Origin: a virus
Strand: one strand, 5' to 3'
IMG/VR virus record: IMGVR_UViG_3300025128_000066
Span: 1 to 49,418 of that record
Length of the DNA: 49,418 bases
In this document: one piece after another, positions 34,652-42,719 of the stretch
Position numbering within the stretch: position 1 is the stretch's first letter
Layout of the letters: the number at the start of each line of letters is the position of its first letter
Notes under the pieces: generated by a model
Seen by the model: the letters and a program-made list of their open reading frames with translations, nothing else
Told to the model about the DNA's origin: nothing
The model's database searches: none
Made by a program: the position numbers and the translations under genes

Positions 34652-37099
34652 TTACTCACCAAAAGATGCGCCTTGAGGTGTCAATGTAAAGTCAAAGATA
34701 ACAATTTCAGCAACCGTAGTCGGCTTGAGGAAAATCTTACCCTTGATAACATTTCTATCTACTAAATCAGCACCTTCTTCAATAGAAGCTCTAAACTCGT
34801 TAATACCATTGGCCGATTGTACTGAACCAAGATAGTTATTAACCATGTTTAGCAATGCGCTTCTTGTCTGAGCGTTGTTCTGTTCAAAGACGAAGTTGCG
34901 AGACATTCTAGAAATAGTTTTTCTAACTGTTAACATCATTCTACGAACATTTACTCTATCCAATACAGATTGCTTCTTCTGTAGCGTCTTCTGACCAAAG
35001 ATAACAATACCTTGGCCTGGGAATGTAGCGATAGGATTAACGCCTGGAGTGTTATTGTAAAGACTATCACGTTGAGTCTGTGTCAATCTTCTTCTAACTT
35101 CCAATACTCTTTCCAAACCACCACGATTAAAGCCAGCAGGTGCAAACCAAGGTTGACCCACTCTATCGTTAAACGCATAGGCACCCATTACTTCAACAGA
35201 AGGCGGTACCCAAACAAGGCGATTATTTTCAGAGTCATTAATTCTAACCCAAGGATAGTAGGTAGCAGCATAATTACTATCATATTTGTTACCTTCAGCC
35301 TGAGCTTGTGCTACCGACAGTGCTAAACCAGAACCAGTAGCAGTTGAATTAGCAATATCAAGCAGTAAGAAAGCGTCACCTCTATTTTCAACCATATCAA
35401 CAAAGTTGTTAAGAGGTGCGCCAGCAGCAGACGAAGTAACGCCAGGAACTGCTAACAAATTAAACTCAACTTCTTCGGGATTGGCTAATGTTTTTCTAGC
35501 TACATCAAAGTCACCCGACACTGTACCGTCATTTAGATCAGTAAGTAGATTAGAACGAGGATCATAACCATCCCAACCACCAAATACAGGAGCAACAAAT
35601 TTCAATGCATCATTATTATCAAGACCAGTGGTGCGTCTTGCGGTCGAGCCGGTAAAGTTACCAGAGTTAGAGCCAACCATGTTAACCAACGTAAAGTTAG
35701 TAACACTACCCGAACCCGAAAGCTCACCAGTAGTAGAAATAAACAACAAGCCAGAATCAGCAGTTGTGCTACCCGAAGCAGATGTAACGGTTTTCTTAAG
35801 TCTATCACCAACACCAGGTGATTGAAAATTAATACCCATCACCTTGGTTTTATTAACCACACCATCTTTTAACTGATTAGTAACAGTAGGTAGTGCAGCA
35901 ACAACAGCACTCAAACCTTGTGTGTTAGAAGAGCCAGGTCCAGCAGCAGGGCCAGTTATCGGACCACCGTTTGTAGCGAGAATTGAACCAACACCTCTAA
36001 AACCGCCTGGTCGTGAATCATTGTCCCAACCACCAGTATTCATTTCAACTCTTACAAGCTTAGACCTATTAGGAAAGTCACCATTGAAGAGTAATTCGGG
36101 AGGATCTTGTGTTAAGTCATAAGAGACAAAACGATCACCGATTACACGACCAATATACTTTTGAGAGCTAACATCAAGGTTAACATTTTCATAAGATTCT
36201 AAAATCTGAGGACTTATATCGCTATCATCAGCATTACGAATACTAATTGTAAATTCGGGAAATGCAGATACCGAAGTTGCAACTGTGGAAACTTGAATCT
36301 TAATAGAGTTATTTTCAATCTGACCATGTGAACGAGTATGAAACTTAAACAAGTTTTGCACCGCTCCACCAGCGTTTTGCGAAACAATCCATGGCGAAGA
36401 AGCTGCCGCGAAACCACCAGTAACATCATCAAAAGCATCACCATTAGCAGTGACCGATACATGATCTTGAGTGATACCGGCAGCAGCAGACCCACCACTA
36501 ACAGTACCGCTAACATTATCATAATCATAATCAAATACAGCGTCTACATAAAGATCAGTAAGTTTTTCACCAGTGTGAGAAGCTTGTGGATCAGTACCCA
36601 TAACCTTCTTAACATAGTTACCACTAGCTTCATTCATCGACAAGCCAGTAACAATTGTGCCACCAGCCGATAATGAAAAGTTGCTAGGAGTACCACTAAG
36701 AAGAATATCACCATCACCAGATGTTCTCTTTCTAACCGTACCTAAAACAGTACAACCACCCGATACAGCCGAGATTGAAAAACCCGACAATTTGGGAAAG
36801 GAAAGAAAGCCAATTGTGCCAGCAGCAACTGTACCTCTACCTAAGACGCGAGTTACACTAAGTGTAGATGCATTTCTTAGATAAGATTGAGCCGCATAAG
36901 GCATATAAAATTCAGGATTTAATCCACCAAAACGATCTCTGAACTGACCAAAGGAATTTACTGTAGTGGGTAGAAAGGCCGGACCCTTCTTCGTGAACCC
37001 AACTAGAGCAGCACCGATAGCAGCAGCACCAGGCGGCGGACTAAAAGTATCATCCATTTCCTGTGTATACACACCAGGGGATACAAATACTTCAGCCAT
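34652..37099 (-). CDS. Tail sheath protein, gp18-like (815 aa)
   Basis: The contractile outer tube. The N-terminus MAEVFVSPGVYTQEMDDTF is the universal sheath opening, followed by GAALVGFTKKGPAFLPTTVN and FGQFRDRFGGLNPEFYMPYA. The C-terminal third has WVPPSVEVMGAYAFNDRVGQ, WFAPAGFNRGGLERVLEVRR, LYNNTPGVNPIATFPGQGIV, IFGQKTLQKKQSVLDRVNVR and KTISRMSRNFVFEQNNAQTR, all diagnostic of sheath domain C. At 815 aa it exceeds T4 gp18 (659 aa), through extra beta-rich material in the variable middle (about 150-550), which faces outward in known sheaths. GGAGA lies 7 bases before ATG. A 210-base leader precedes it. Confidence 0.95.
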   Translation of the reverse strand: MAEVFVSPGVYTQEMDDTFSPPPGAAAIGAALVGFTKKGPAFLPTTVNSFGQFRDRFGGLNPEFYMPYAAQSYLRNASTLSVTRVLGRGTVAAGTIGFLSFPKLSGFSISAVSGGCTVLGTVRKRTSGDGDILLSGTPSNFSLSAGGTIVTGLSMNEASGNYVKKVMGTDPQASHTGEKLTDLYVDAVFDYDYDNVSGTVSGGSAAAGITQDHVSVTANGDAFDDVTGGFAAASSPWIVSQNAGGAVQNLFKFHTRSHGQIENNSIKIQVSTVATSVSAFPEFTISIRNADDSDISPQILESYENVNLDVSSQKYIGRVIGDRFVSYDLTQDPPELLFNGDFPNRSKLVRVEMNTGGWDNDSRPGGFRGVGSILATNGGPITGPAAGPGSSNTQGLSAVVAALPTVTNQLKDGVVNKTKVMGINFQSPGVGDRLKKTVTSASGSTTADSGLLFISTTGELSGSGSVTNFTLVNMVGSNSGNFTGSTARRTTGLDNNDALKFVAPVFGGWDGYDPRSNLLTDLNDGTVSGDFDVARKTLANPEEVEFNLLAVPGVTSSAAGAPLNNFVDMVENRGDAFLLLDIANSTATGSGLALSVAQAQAEGNKYDSNYAATYYPWVRINDSENNRLVWVPPSVEVMGAYAFNDRVGQPWFAPAGFNRGGLERVLEVRRRLTQTQRDSLYNNTPGVNPIATFPGQGIVIFGQKTLQKKQSVLDRVNVRRMMLTVRKTISRMSRNFVFEQNNAQTRSALLNMVNNYLGSVQSANGINEFRASIEEGADLVDRNVIKGKIFLKPTTVAEIVIFDFTLTPQGASFGE

Positions 37100-37152
37100 T
37101 TATTTTCTCCATAAGTTAAATGAGAGTATTTACAAAATATTTATTTAGTTTT

Positions 37153-37160
37153 TATTTATC
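37153..37160 (-). promoter_or_regulatory. Possible late promoter element (GATAAATA) upstream of sheath
   Basis: The 37100-37309 gap (210 bases) is AT-rich and holds no convincing gene. On the minus strand GATAAATA, one base from the T4 late core TATAAATA, lies about 55 bases before the sheath ATG and is followed by a second similar stretch (CTAAATAAATA). Sheath is a highly expressed late gene after the glycan island, so a promoter here is expected. The match itself is weak. Confidence 0.3.
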
Positions 37161-37309
37161 TTCGACAAACAATCAAGCAAGGTTATATACAATAATGTTT
37201 ATGCTCATGTAGCGAAGTTTCCTTAAAGCAAATACGAAAGAACCTAAAAACTTCATAATAAATATGACTTGATATTCTCAAAAATACTCCCACTTAACTA
37301 TTTACAGAG

Positions 37310-37582
37310 TTATAGTACAACCTCTTCATCTGTTTCTGGTTCTGGAGTCGAAATATCTTCCGAAACATTGCCCTCGCCAATAGTGTTGACATTACTACCT
37401 TCTTCAAGCGATTGAATCAAAGCATATGCATATTGTAGTGCGCCTTGATTAGAAGCCAATGTTGCCTTACACTGTTCTAACTGATCTTCCAACGTAGCTT
37501 TTTGAGCCACTAAATTACTAACCGTCTGTGAAAGCTGACCATGCTGTTCCTGTAACTGTTCCAAACTAATTGAATCTGCCAT
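37310..37582 (-). CDS. Small coiled-coil protein with acidic tail (90 aa)
   Basis: Residues 5-70 form a clear coiled coil (LEQLQEQHGQLSQTVSNLVA, QKATLEDQLEQCKATLASNQ, ALQYAYALIQSLEEGSN). The tail is acidic (SEDISTPEPETDEEVVL). It overlaps the end of the upstream GT2 gene by 17 bases and has GGAGA 7 bases before its ATG. It is the last gene before the sheath leader. The acidic-tailed coiled-coil layout recalls the protein fragment at 49270-49418, though the residues are not alike enough to claim homology. Function unknown; an oligomeric accessory or chaperone is possible. Confidence 0.7.
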   Translation of the reverse strand: MADSISLEQLQEQHGQLSQTVSNLVAQKATLEDQLEQCKATLASNQGALQYAYALIQSLEEGSNVNTIGEGNVSEDISTPEPETDEEVVL

Positions 37583-38345
37583 TTAATCTTCTCCTTTTTT
37601 GTTGTATAAATTCCATCGGTATACGATAGTATTCAGTTTTATATTTTTCATAACCAGCCTTAAAAGCTTCGTATGACTCTTCTAACTTATCAATAAATTC
37701 CGCAGATACTCCAACATAATAATAACTTTGGTACTCTTCGGGATATCTGCGCAATCTATCTTTAGCTAACTCATAATAATAGGGCGCTTTATCTTTCATA
37801 GTGAGCTTGCCCCAATGATGTATAACAATATTTGATTTTACATGCCTTAAGTTCGCCCTTTTTAATGACTCGTATATAGTTTCGTGAGTATTATATTGAA
37901 AAAATACTCTTGGATCATTTCTAAACAACCGAATGCAACCATCATCAACTGCATTAGTGTATCCTTTGTAGTTTTCTACTCTTTTAACCCCAAATTCCAC
38001 CCTTTTTTCGGGTAAATAACCTCTTTGAGAGACTTGATAAGCCCATACATCATCTCGTAAATTAACAGCTTTTTCAACCCTTTTTAGGTTGATTTCGTCT
38101 ATTTCCTCGTCAGAATCCAACCTTAAAACCCATTTTGACTTACACAACCTTAATCCGGCGTTTAAAGGTGTAGAATAATCATCATGCCAAGGAAAATAGA
38201 GTATTTTACAATTACCAGATTCTTTTACTTTCTTATTTCCTGTTATAACAATAATTTTTTCTTCACATATACCCTCTACACTTTTAATGATATCCTTTGC
38301 TGACTTAAACTCGTCTTTAATCATCATTAAAAGTGCGATGGACAT
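37566..38345 (-). CDS. GT2 family glycosyltransferase, LPS/WaaE type (259 aa)
   Basis: Probably transfers a sugar from a nucleotide-sugar donor in the cytoplasm. Motifs: LMMIKDEFKSAKDIIKSVEG (start of GT-A fold), FPWHDDYSTPLNAGLRLCKS then KWVLRLDSDEEID (the D-x-D metal site), CIRLFRNDPRVFFQYNTHET and a His-His VIHHWGKLTMKD. This is the set seen in KdtX/WaaE and TPR-linked GT2 enzymes. I place the start at 38345, since GGAGG lies 9 bases upstream of it but directly abuts an ATG three codons earlier. It overlaps the sugar kinase gene by 29 bases and the coiled-coil gene by 17, so it belongs to one operon. Confidence 0.82.
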   Translation of the reverse strand: MSIALLMMIKDEFKSAKDIIKSVEGICEEKIIVITGNKKVKESGNCKILYFPWHDDYSTPLNAGLRLCKSKWVLRLDSDEEIDEINLKRVEKAVNLRDDVWAYQVSQRGYLPEKRVEFGVKRVENYKGYTNAVDDGCIRLFRNDPRVFFQYNTHETIYESLKRANLRHVKSNIVIHHWGKLTMKDKAPYYYELAKDRLRRYPEEYQSYYYVGVSAEFIDKLEESYEAFKAGYEKYKTEYYRIPMEFIQQKRRRLNGRFN

Positions 38346-39234
38346 ATAAAACATCCTCCATATCAGTTAAAGATGTTTTTACCTTCAAGTATTCTTCATC
38401 AGCATCTTCTTTGTTAACTTCATTTAGAGTACCTAAATTAGTAGTGCTAATATGAGCAACAACATCAGCATATATCATACTTGGTAAATCTCCCATATTC
38501 AACAATACAGCAGAAATAAAACCAGCCAAATAGGTATCACCAGCACCTATTGCATCTACAAAATTTTTATTATCATCTTTACTATAACAGATGGTTTGAT
38601 TTATTCCTTTTATATATGCAGTAAATCCGGATTCACCTTTAGTAATAATAACATTAGATAGTGTATCATCCGATATTATTTTGGCTGCATCTCTTTCATA
38701 CGAACCAGTTTTTTCAAATGCTGTCTTATTGTTTATCTTTAACCAAGTAATATTTTTATGTTCTTTAAAAACGTAATTAGTATCTACAAATGTTTTAACA
38801 AAATCAAACTTGCTACAATGCTTTAATATTTTTTCTATATCATTAGGTGTAATAGTACCTTTATGATAATCAGATATTACCACAAAATCTTCTTCTTTTA
38901 TTTGCTCAATAAACTTATCAACAACTTCATCATTATGTTCTATAGTGTCATTCTCATCTTCTCTAAAGATAAACTTATTGTCAATATAGTATCTTGTTTT
39001 TGCAGGTATGGAAAATGAAGGTGCTTTTTCCAAACATTTAGAATGAAAAAATAGCACCTCACATTTGCATAAAGATTCTATATTTTTAACAAGATTACCG
39101 GCCCCACCATCAACACTTACGTTTGTAGTACTTACGACTACAGGCGCATTGCTGTTAGCGGGGTCGGCTCTTGTTTGTTCATAAAACCGATAACGATCAT
39201 CTAAATAATCGCCAATTACAAGCACTCTACTCAT
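38317..39234 (-). CDS. PfkB-family sugar kinase, HldE/RfaE N-terminal type (305 aa)
   Basis: Resembles the kinase half of HldE, which phosphorylates heptose-7-phosphate on the way to ADP-heptose. Motifs: VLVIGDYLDDRYRFYEQTRA, then SVDGGAGNLVKNIESL (substrate site, 'GGAaNva.n'), KTRYYID, VVISDYHKGTITPNDIEKIL ('lSDYgKG'), FVDTNYVF and the catalytic PfkB signature NFVDAIGAGDTYLAGFISAV near 220-238. The nucleotidyltransferase half of HldE is absent. The ATG overlaps the stop of the histone-like gene (TAATG). Substrate identity is inferred; another sugar phosphate or nucleoside is possible. Together with the GT9 protein it hints at a heptose-type pathway. Confidence 0.82.
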   Translation of the reverse strand: MSRVLVIGDYLDDRYRFYEQTRADPANSNAPVVVSTTNVSVDGGAGNLVKNIESLCKCEVLFFHSKCLEKAPSFSIPAKTRYYIDNKFIFREDENDTIEHNDEVVDKFIEQIKEEDFVVISDYHKGTITPNDIEKILKHCSKFDFVKTFVDTNYVFKEHKNITWLKINNKTAFEKTGSYERDAAKIISDDTLSNVIITKGESGFTAYIKGINQTICYSKDDNKNFVDAIGAGDTYLAGFISAVLLNMGDLPSMIYADVVAHISTTNLGTLNEVNKEDADEEYLKVKTSLTDMEDVLYVHRTFNDD

Positions 39235-39401
39235 TACTTATTTTCTTCAATACTTTCTTTACGATATTCCGTTAGTAGCTTCTTTAACTCCGTTGCTGAC
39301 TTCCGTGCGCGAAGCCCAGCAGCCTTATTGCCATCAGCATTCTTTTCGTGATTACTATGAAATTCTTCCAACAACTCTGTAATCTGGTTATATGTTTCCA
39401 T
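39234..39401 (-). CDS. Hc1-like histone H1-type mini-protein (55 aa)
   Basis: The sequence reads METYNQITELLEEFHSNHEK, then NADGNKAAGLRARKSATELK and KLLTEYRKESIEENK. The central GNKAAGxRARKxxxELKKL block is the hallmark of the chlamydial Hc1-like family, found widely in bacteria and marine phages. It would bind nucleic acid or act as a small helical adaptor. GGAG lies 8 bases before ATG. It starts 2 bases after the carbamoyltransferase stop and overlaps the sugar kinase start, so it is embedded in the glycan operon. Its role there is unclear. Confidence 0.75.
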   Translation of the reverse strand: METYNQITELLEEFHSNHEKNADGNKAAGLRARKSATELKKLLTEYRKESIEENK

Positions 39402-39403
39402 AA

Positions 39404-40540
39404 CTAAACTCCTTTTGATTGTATTTTGTTTTTAGTGTTAGTGATTATTTCTCCCTTTTTTGTTTTCATCAACTGATCAGATACAAAGAGAGCAGCACCT
39501 GCAGATAACTCTTCATCGTTGTGTGGAGAGGTAAATATAGTTTTTTCATCTTGTAACTCAGTTACAATATTATCAAACATCGTAACCTTTCCACCAACAG
39601 CAATATTACCCCCTAAAACCTTTATTTTTTCTACGTAGTTTCGTAGTGAACCTTCAACTACACTCAATACATTAGCTGCGATTGACGCTCGTTTAGCAAG
39701 CGTTTTATCGTCATTTTTATTCATCCAAGCATCGTCTATTTCTCCTTCTCCTTCCAGTGGTGGATAATACCCAAACTTCTCTGGAACATTAGTAATACCA
39801 TTTAAGACCATTAAGGCTGTACCTTGATCTCCGTGAAAAATATTTCCCATCTGTACATTTTGAGGCCACACCCAATCAGAAACATCTGCTGTGTTTTCTT
39901 TATGTTGTTTGGCTAAATCTCTTAACGCATTAAAATTATATAACGCCGGATACATACCTAAGACATCAGTAAATCCTGTATATACATTTAAGGCTGCAAA
40001 AGTTTGATCTCTTCTCCAACATCTAAACGCCTTATCTTCATCTTGCATCCAATAGATGGCATTATTAGCACCGTGACCATCCATTGTATCAAGACAAACA
40101 GACATACATTCTGTAAAAGGTGATGTTAAATAAGAATAAGCACAATGAGCAAAGAGATGATCAACAATCATACAACTAACTACTTGATTATCAATATTAA
40201 GATTGTAAGTTCCTTGAGCAACCATAGAGTTATTTCTATAGAAGCTTGCAAAATCATCAAATGAATATTCTATACCGTTCTCTTTCGTAATAGAAAACTT
40301 TTCTTCGTTTTTATCCCAACACTCTGTGCCGTCTGTCTCTCTATCACCAAACCAATTAACTATGGCAGCCAAATTAATATCTTTAAGTTTTAAGCCAGCA
40401 TCATCTAAAACATTTTTAATCAGTTGCTTAGTTATACCTCTCTCTAAATTATCGCCTGTCTTACCAAATGCAACAATTTCACCATCCTTAACAACACAAG
40501 CACTTCCATTATATCCACACTGTAACCCAAGTATATTCAT
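39404..40540 (-). CDS. NodU/Kae1-type carbamoyltransferase, N-terminal domain only (378 aa)
   Basis: Likely adds a carbamoyl group to a sugar or related molecule. The ASKHA/Kae1-like domain is clear: MNILGLQCGYNGSACVVKDG, the His pair in VDHLFAHCAYSYLTSPF near 126-142 (metal/catalytic), CLDTMDGHGANNAIYW near 151, and IAVGGKVTMFDNIVTEL with HNDEELSAGAALFVSDQL near the end. Family members such as NodU and TobZ have about 550-600 residues because a YrdC-like C-terminal domain makes the carbamoyl-adenylate; that domain is missing and is not found elsewhere in the window. It overlaps the upstream GT2 by ATGA. The frame is intact, so this looks like a natural short form. Confidence 0.8.
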   Translation of the reverse strand: MNILGLQCGYNGSACVVKDGEIVAFGKTGDNLERGITKQLIKNVLDDAGLKLKDINLAAIVNWFGDRETDGTECWDKNEEKFSITKENGIEYSFDDFASFYRNNSMVAQGTYNLNIDNQVVSCMIVDHLFAHCAYSYLTSPFTECMSVCLDTMDGHGANNAIYWMQDEDKAFRCWRRDQTFAALNVYTGFTDVLGMYPALYNFNALRDLAKQHKENTADVSDWVWPQNVQMGNIFHGDQGTALMVLNGITNVPEKFGYYPPLEGEGEIDDAWMNKNDDKTLAKRASIAANVLSVVEGSLRNYVEKIKVLGGNIAVGGKVTMFDNIVTELQDEKTIFTSPHNDEELSAGAALFVSDQLMKTKKGEIITNTKNKIQSKGV

Positions 40541-41472
40541 TTTAACCCTTTTCTTTTCATATAATTATTTTCTAATATTTCTTCTCTCTCTTTGAAGATT
40601 TCTCGTTGTTTATCATTGCGAAACCATTGTCTATCAACCGTAGGTCTATTTCCATAATAACCTTCATCTGGTGTTGCAGGCATCCTACCCATCTTTAAAG
40701 AGTTATTTCTTCCGTATAAAGCCTTAAGGTTATCTAATTCATACATTTCATCTTTTAAGCCACTTTTTTCAAAGTTCCAATCAAAGTTTGAACGATGTTT
40801 TGACTGCATAGTATAGAGATCCAAACCATCATCTGCTCGCTCACCATAACCTTCACGATAAGTGTATTGACCAATATGAAAAATAGTCATTAAGTCACTT
40901 ACACCAATCTTCCATCCCTTACGGTTACAGGTGATGCTGCAGTAATCATCAAACCCATAACTTGGTGATCTCCACCATGAAGGAAACTGTTGAATTTCTT
41001 CTACTAATTTTCTATTAATAAATGGGCAAATAAAATCTATCCAAGGTACAACTCTTGGCTCTTTCTTATACCAACAATGCATGATAGGCCAAAAGTTTTG
41101 ACCAGCATTTCCTTCTATACCAGATGGAGCCACCATTGCAAAGTCATTTTCTTCTGCTATCGTAACCATAGTTTCTACAAACCTATAGCCATGTAGAAAA
41201 ATATCATTGTTGCTAAAAACCAAATACTCATACTCTGGATGATCCAACATATACTTAAACGCCCATTGAATCGCTCCGTTAAAATAAACATTCTTTTTAA
41301 ATTGATGAGTAGTATGTATGCTTCTTTCAGCTAGCTTACTACCATTATCAATCAATAACAAATCAAAATTATCTTGTTCTTGATAATATTTTAACTCTTC
41401 ATAATAGATAGTGGATATACCGCCAGCATTATGATTCAATATAATATATAGCGTCTTTGGTAGGTTGCTCAT
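40537..41472 (-). CDS. GT2-like glycosyltransferase (311 aa)
   Basis: A GT-A fold transferase. LYIILNHNAGGISTIYYEEL opens the nucleotide-binding fold, FDLLLIDNGSKLAERSIHTT gives the second strand with Asp-Asn-Gly-Ser, and YEYLVFSNNDIFLHGYRFVE carries the N-N-D metal-site variant of DxD. SPSYGFDDYCSITCNRKGWK followed by IGVSDLMTIFHIGQYTYREG provides the catalytic ED-like Asp pair and the typical 'H.g..t' ending. The C-terminal 80 residues are an uncharacterised extension with NRPTVDRQWFRNDKQREIFK. It overlaps by 4 bases (ATGA) with both the GT9 gene upstream and the carbamoyltransferase downstream. Acceptor unknown. Confidence 0.8.
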   Translation of the reverse strand: MSNLPKTLYIILNHNAGGISTIYYEELKYYQEQDNFDLLLIDNGSKLAERSIHTTHQFKKNVYFNGAIQWAFKYMLDHPEYEYLVFSNNDIFLHGYRFVETMVTIAEENDFAMVAPSGIEGNAGQNFWPIMHCWYKKEPRVVPWIDFICPFINRKLVEEIQQFPSWWRSPSYGFDDYCSITCNRKGWKIGVSDLMTIFHIGQYTYREGYGERADDGLDLYTMQSKHRSNFDWNFEKSGLKDEMYELDNLKALYGRNNSLKMGRMPATPDEGYYGNRPTVDRQWFRNDKQREIFKEREEILENNYMKRKGLK

Positions 41473-42623
41473 AGAACAATCTCATTTTCTTTTTTGGCAC
41501 CGACATACTTTTTCTCTACCGTTTCAGTTGCTTTTATTACTTGTGAAACCTCTATTGACTTCATACATTTATATTCTCTATCGCAAACATATTGCTGACC
41601 ACTTTGTTGAGTGTCCCACATATTCGGTCGCCAACAAGGCTGTATATCGCATACATCGTTAAACAAATGTAAATGAGGTACTTTATGATGTTGCCACGAC
41701 CAACCCCAAACATAAGGTGATACACTTCCCCATAAAACAATACCTGGCTTTTTAATGCTTGCGGCAAGATGAGGCAAATAATTATCAATACCCATAAACA
41801 TTCTGCATCGTTCATGCTGTAATAATTGTAATACAGGATTGATACTGGCCACTTTTATACTTATTACATCGGGTATTTCGGGGTTATGCTCATTAGCATA
41901 TACTTGAACAAAATTATATTTGTGTTTAAGTTTTTGAACTAAATCAGCCCACCGTTCCATACTCCAAACCTTATGAAACCTATAATTAATGGAGGACATA
42001 TAATCTTGAGGGTTTAAATCAGTACCTAAGTGTAAAACTATATAAGGTTTGTTTTGTGTGTTAGCAAAGTTATCAACTTGTTGTTCTCGTTGTGAAACTT
42101 CCAACATTGGAACACCACCATCATAATGTAAATCTTGCATACCATCAGCATAATGGTAGCCAATAAAGCTCTTCTTACTATTATTCTTTTTATATTTGTG
42201 AATTGTTTTCGTTAAACCAAAACCATACTCTATATGGTATGCTCTTTCCCAATTATTATTTAATAGCTCCCATAACCAACCATTATTATTTTGCTTATAG
42301 CTATCACGCCATGTATCCACCCAAATAGGATGTTCCTTATTTCCATTTTGAATAGTTAATAAGCCAGGATGATGGGGATAAGAATTAGGTATTTCCGGAA
42401 CCTTTACAGAAATAACATTTTGATTTCTTAAAACTTGTGCAGCCATTTCTCCTATCAAGCTATTATCTACAACGAGAATAGGATAGTCATTTCTATCTTG
42501 TTTTCTTTTTGTTATTAATGAACGAATGAAACATGTTTGGATAATTCTTGCACCCAAACCACCAGCAAGATTAATAATATAGTACTTGCCTTTTATGTCT
42601 AGCGTTTGTTGCGGTTGATTCAT
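41469..42623 (-). CDS. GT9 heptosyltransferase-like protein (384 aa)
   Basis: A GT-B fold enzyme of the ADP-heptose:LPS heptosyltransferase group. YYIINLAGGLGARIIQTCFI matches the glycine loop of the N-domain. VLHLGTDLNPQDYM and KVWSMERWADLVQKLKHKYN are the C-domain acceptor and '+.W....wa.L...L' strands. CRMFMGIDNYLPHLAASIKK followed by PGIVLWGSVSP is the donor site ('.igvDtG..HlAaa...P.i.l.G'). The end has the familiar Cys layout CDIQPCW ... CDREYKCMKSIEVSQV. The donor may be ADP-heptose but is not proven; no other heptose-pathway gene except the PfkB kinase is in the window. It is first in the glycan operon, 95 bases after the fibre unit. Confidence 0.82.
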   Translation of the reverse strand: MNQPQQTLDIKGKYYIINLAGGLGARIIQTCFIRSLITKRKQDRNDYPILVVDNSLIGEMAAQVLRNQNVISVKVPEIPNSYPHHPGLLTIQNGNKEHPIWVDTWRDSYKQNNNGWLWELLNNNWERAYHIEYGFGLTKTIHKYKKNNSKKSFIGYHYADGMQDLHYDGGVPMLEVSQREQQVDNFANTQNKPYIVLHLGTDLNPQDYMSSINYRFHKVWSMERWADLVQKLKHKYNFVQVYANEHNPEIPDVISIKVASINPVLQLLQHERCRMFMGIDNYLPHLAASIKKPGIVLWGSVSPYVWGWSWQHHKVPHLHLFNDVCDIQPCWRPNMWDTQQSGQQYVCDREYKCMKSIEVSQVIKATETVEKKYVGAKKENEIVL

Positions 42624-42678
42624 AACACTTCCAAACAGAAAAAAGTCATAGGAAATAATACTCTCCTACAACTTTAAT

Positions 42679-42719
42679 CAAAAAACACCCCCTTATAAAC
42701 TATTAGATAAGGTTTTTGT
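42679..42719 (-). terminator. Terminator-like hairpin closing the fibre unit
   Basis: On the minus strand CCTTAT (42696-42691 region reversed) and ATAAGG form a stem around CTAATAGTTT, extended by A-run/T-run pairing and followed by GGGTGTTTTTTG. It immediately follows the stop of the 86-aa gene and precedes the glycan operon, so it probably separates fibre and glycan transcription. It shares the CCCCTTAT/ATAAGG core with the hairpin at 32823-32859. Confidence 0.55.

Noticed and set aside
37190-37270. A 27-codon hydrophobic ORF in the gap before the sheath gene
   Set aside because: No ribosome site, very short, no pattern; the gap is better explained as a leader/promoter region.
38346-38354. 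ATG three codons upstream of the chosen GT2 start
   Set aside because: GGAGG directly touches this ATG with no spacing, whereas the next ATG has the proper 9-base distance.
42624-42653. Nine-codon mini-ORF (MTFFCLEVL) whose stop overlaps the GT9 start as ATGA
   Set aside because: The possible ribosome site (AGGAG) is 13 bases away and the peptide is too short to judge; chance overlap is likely.
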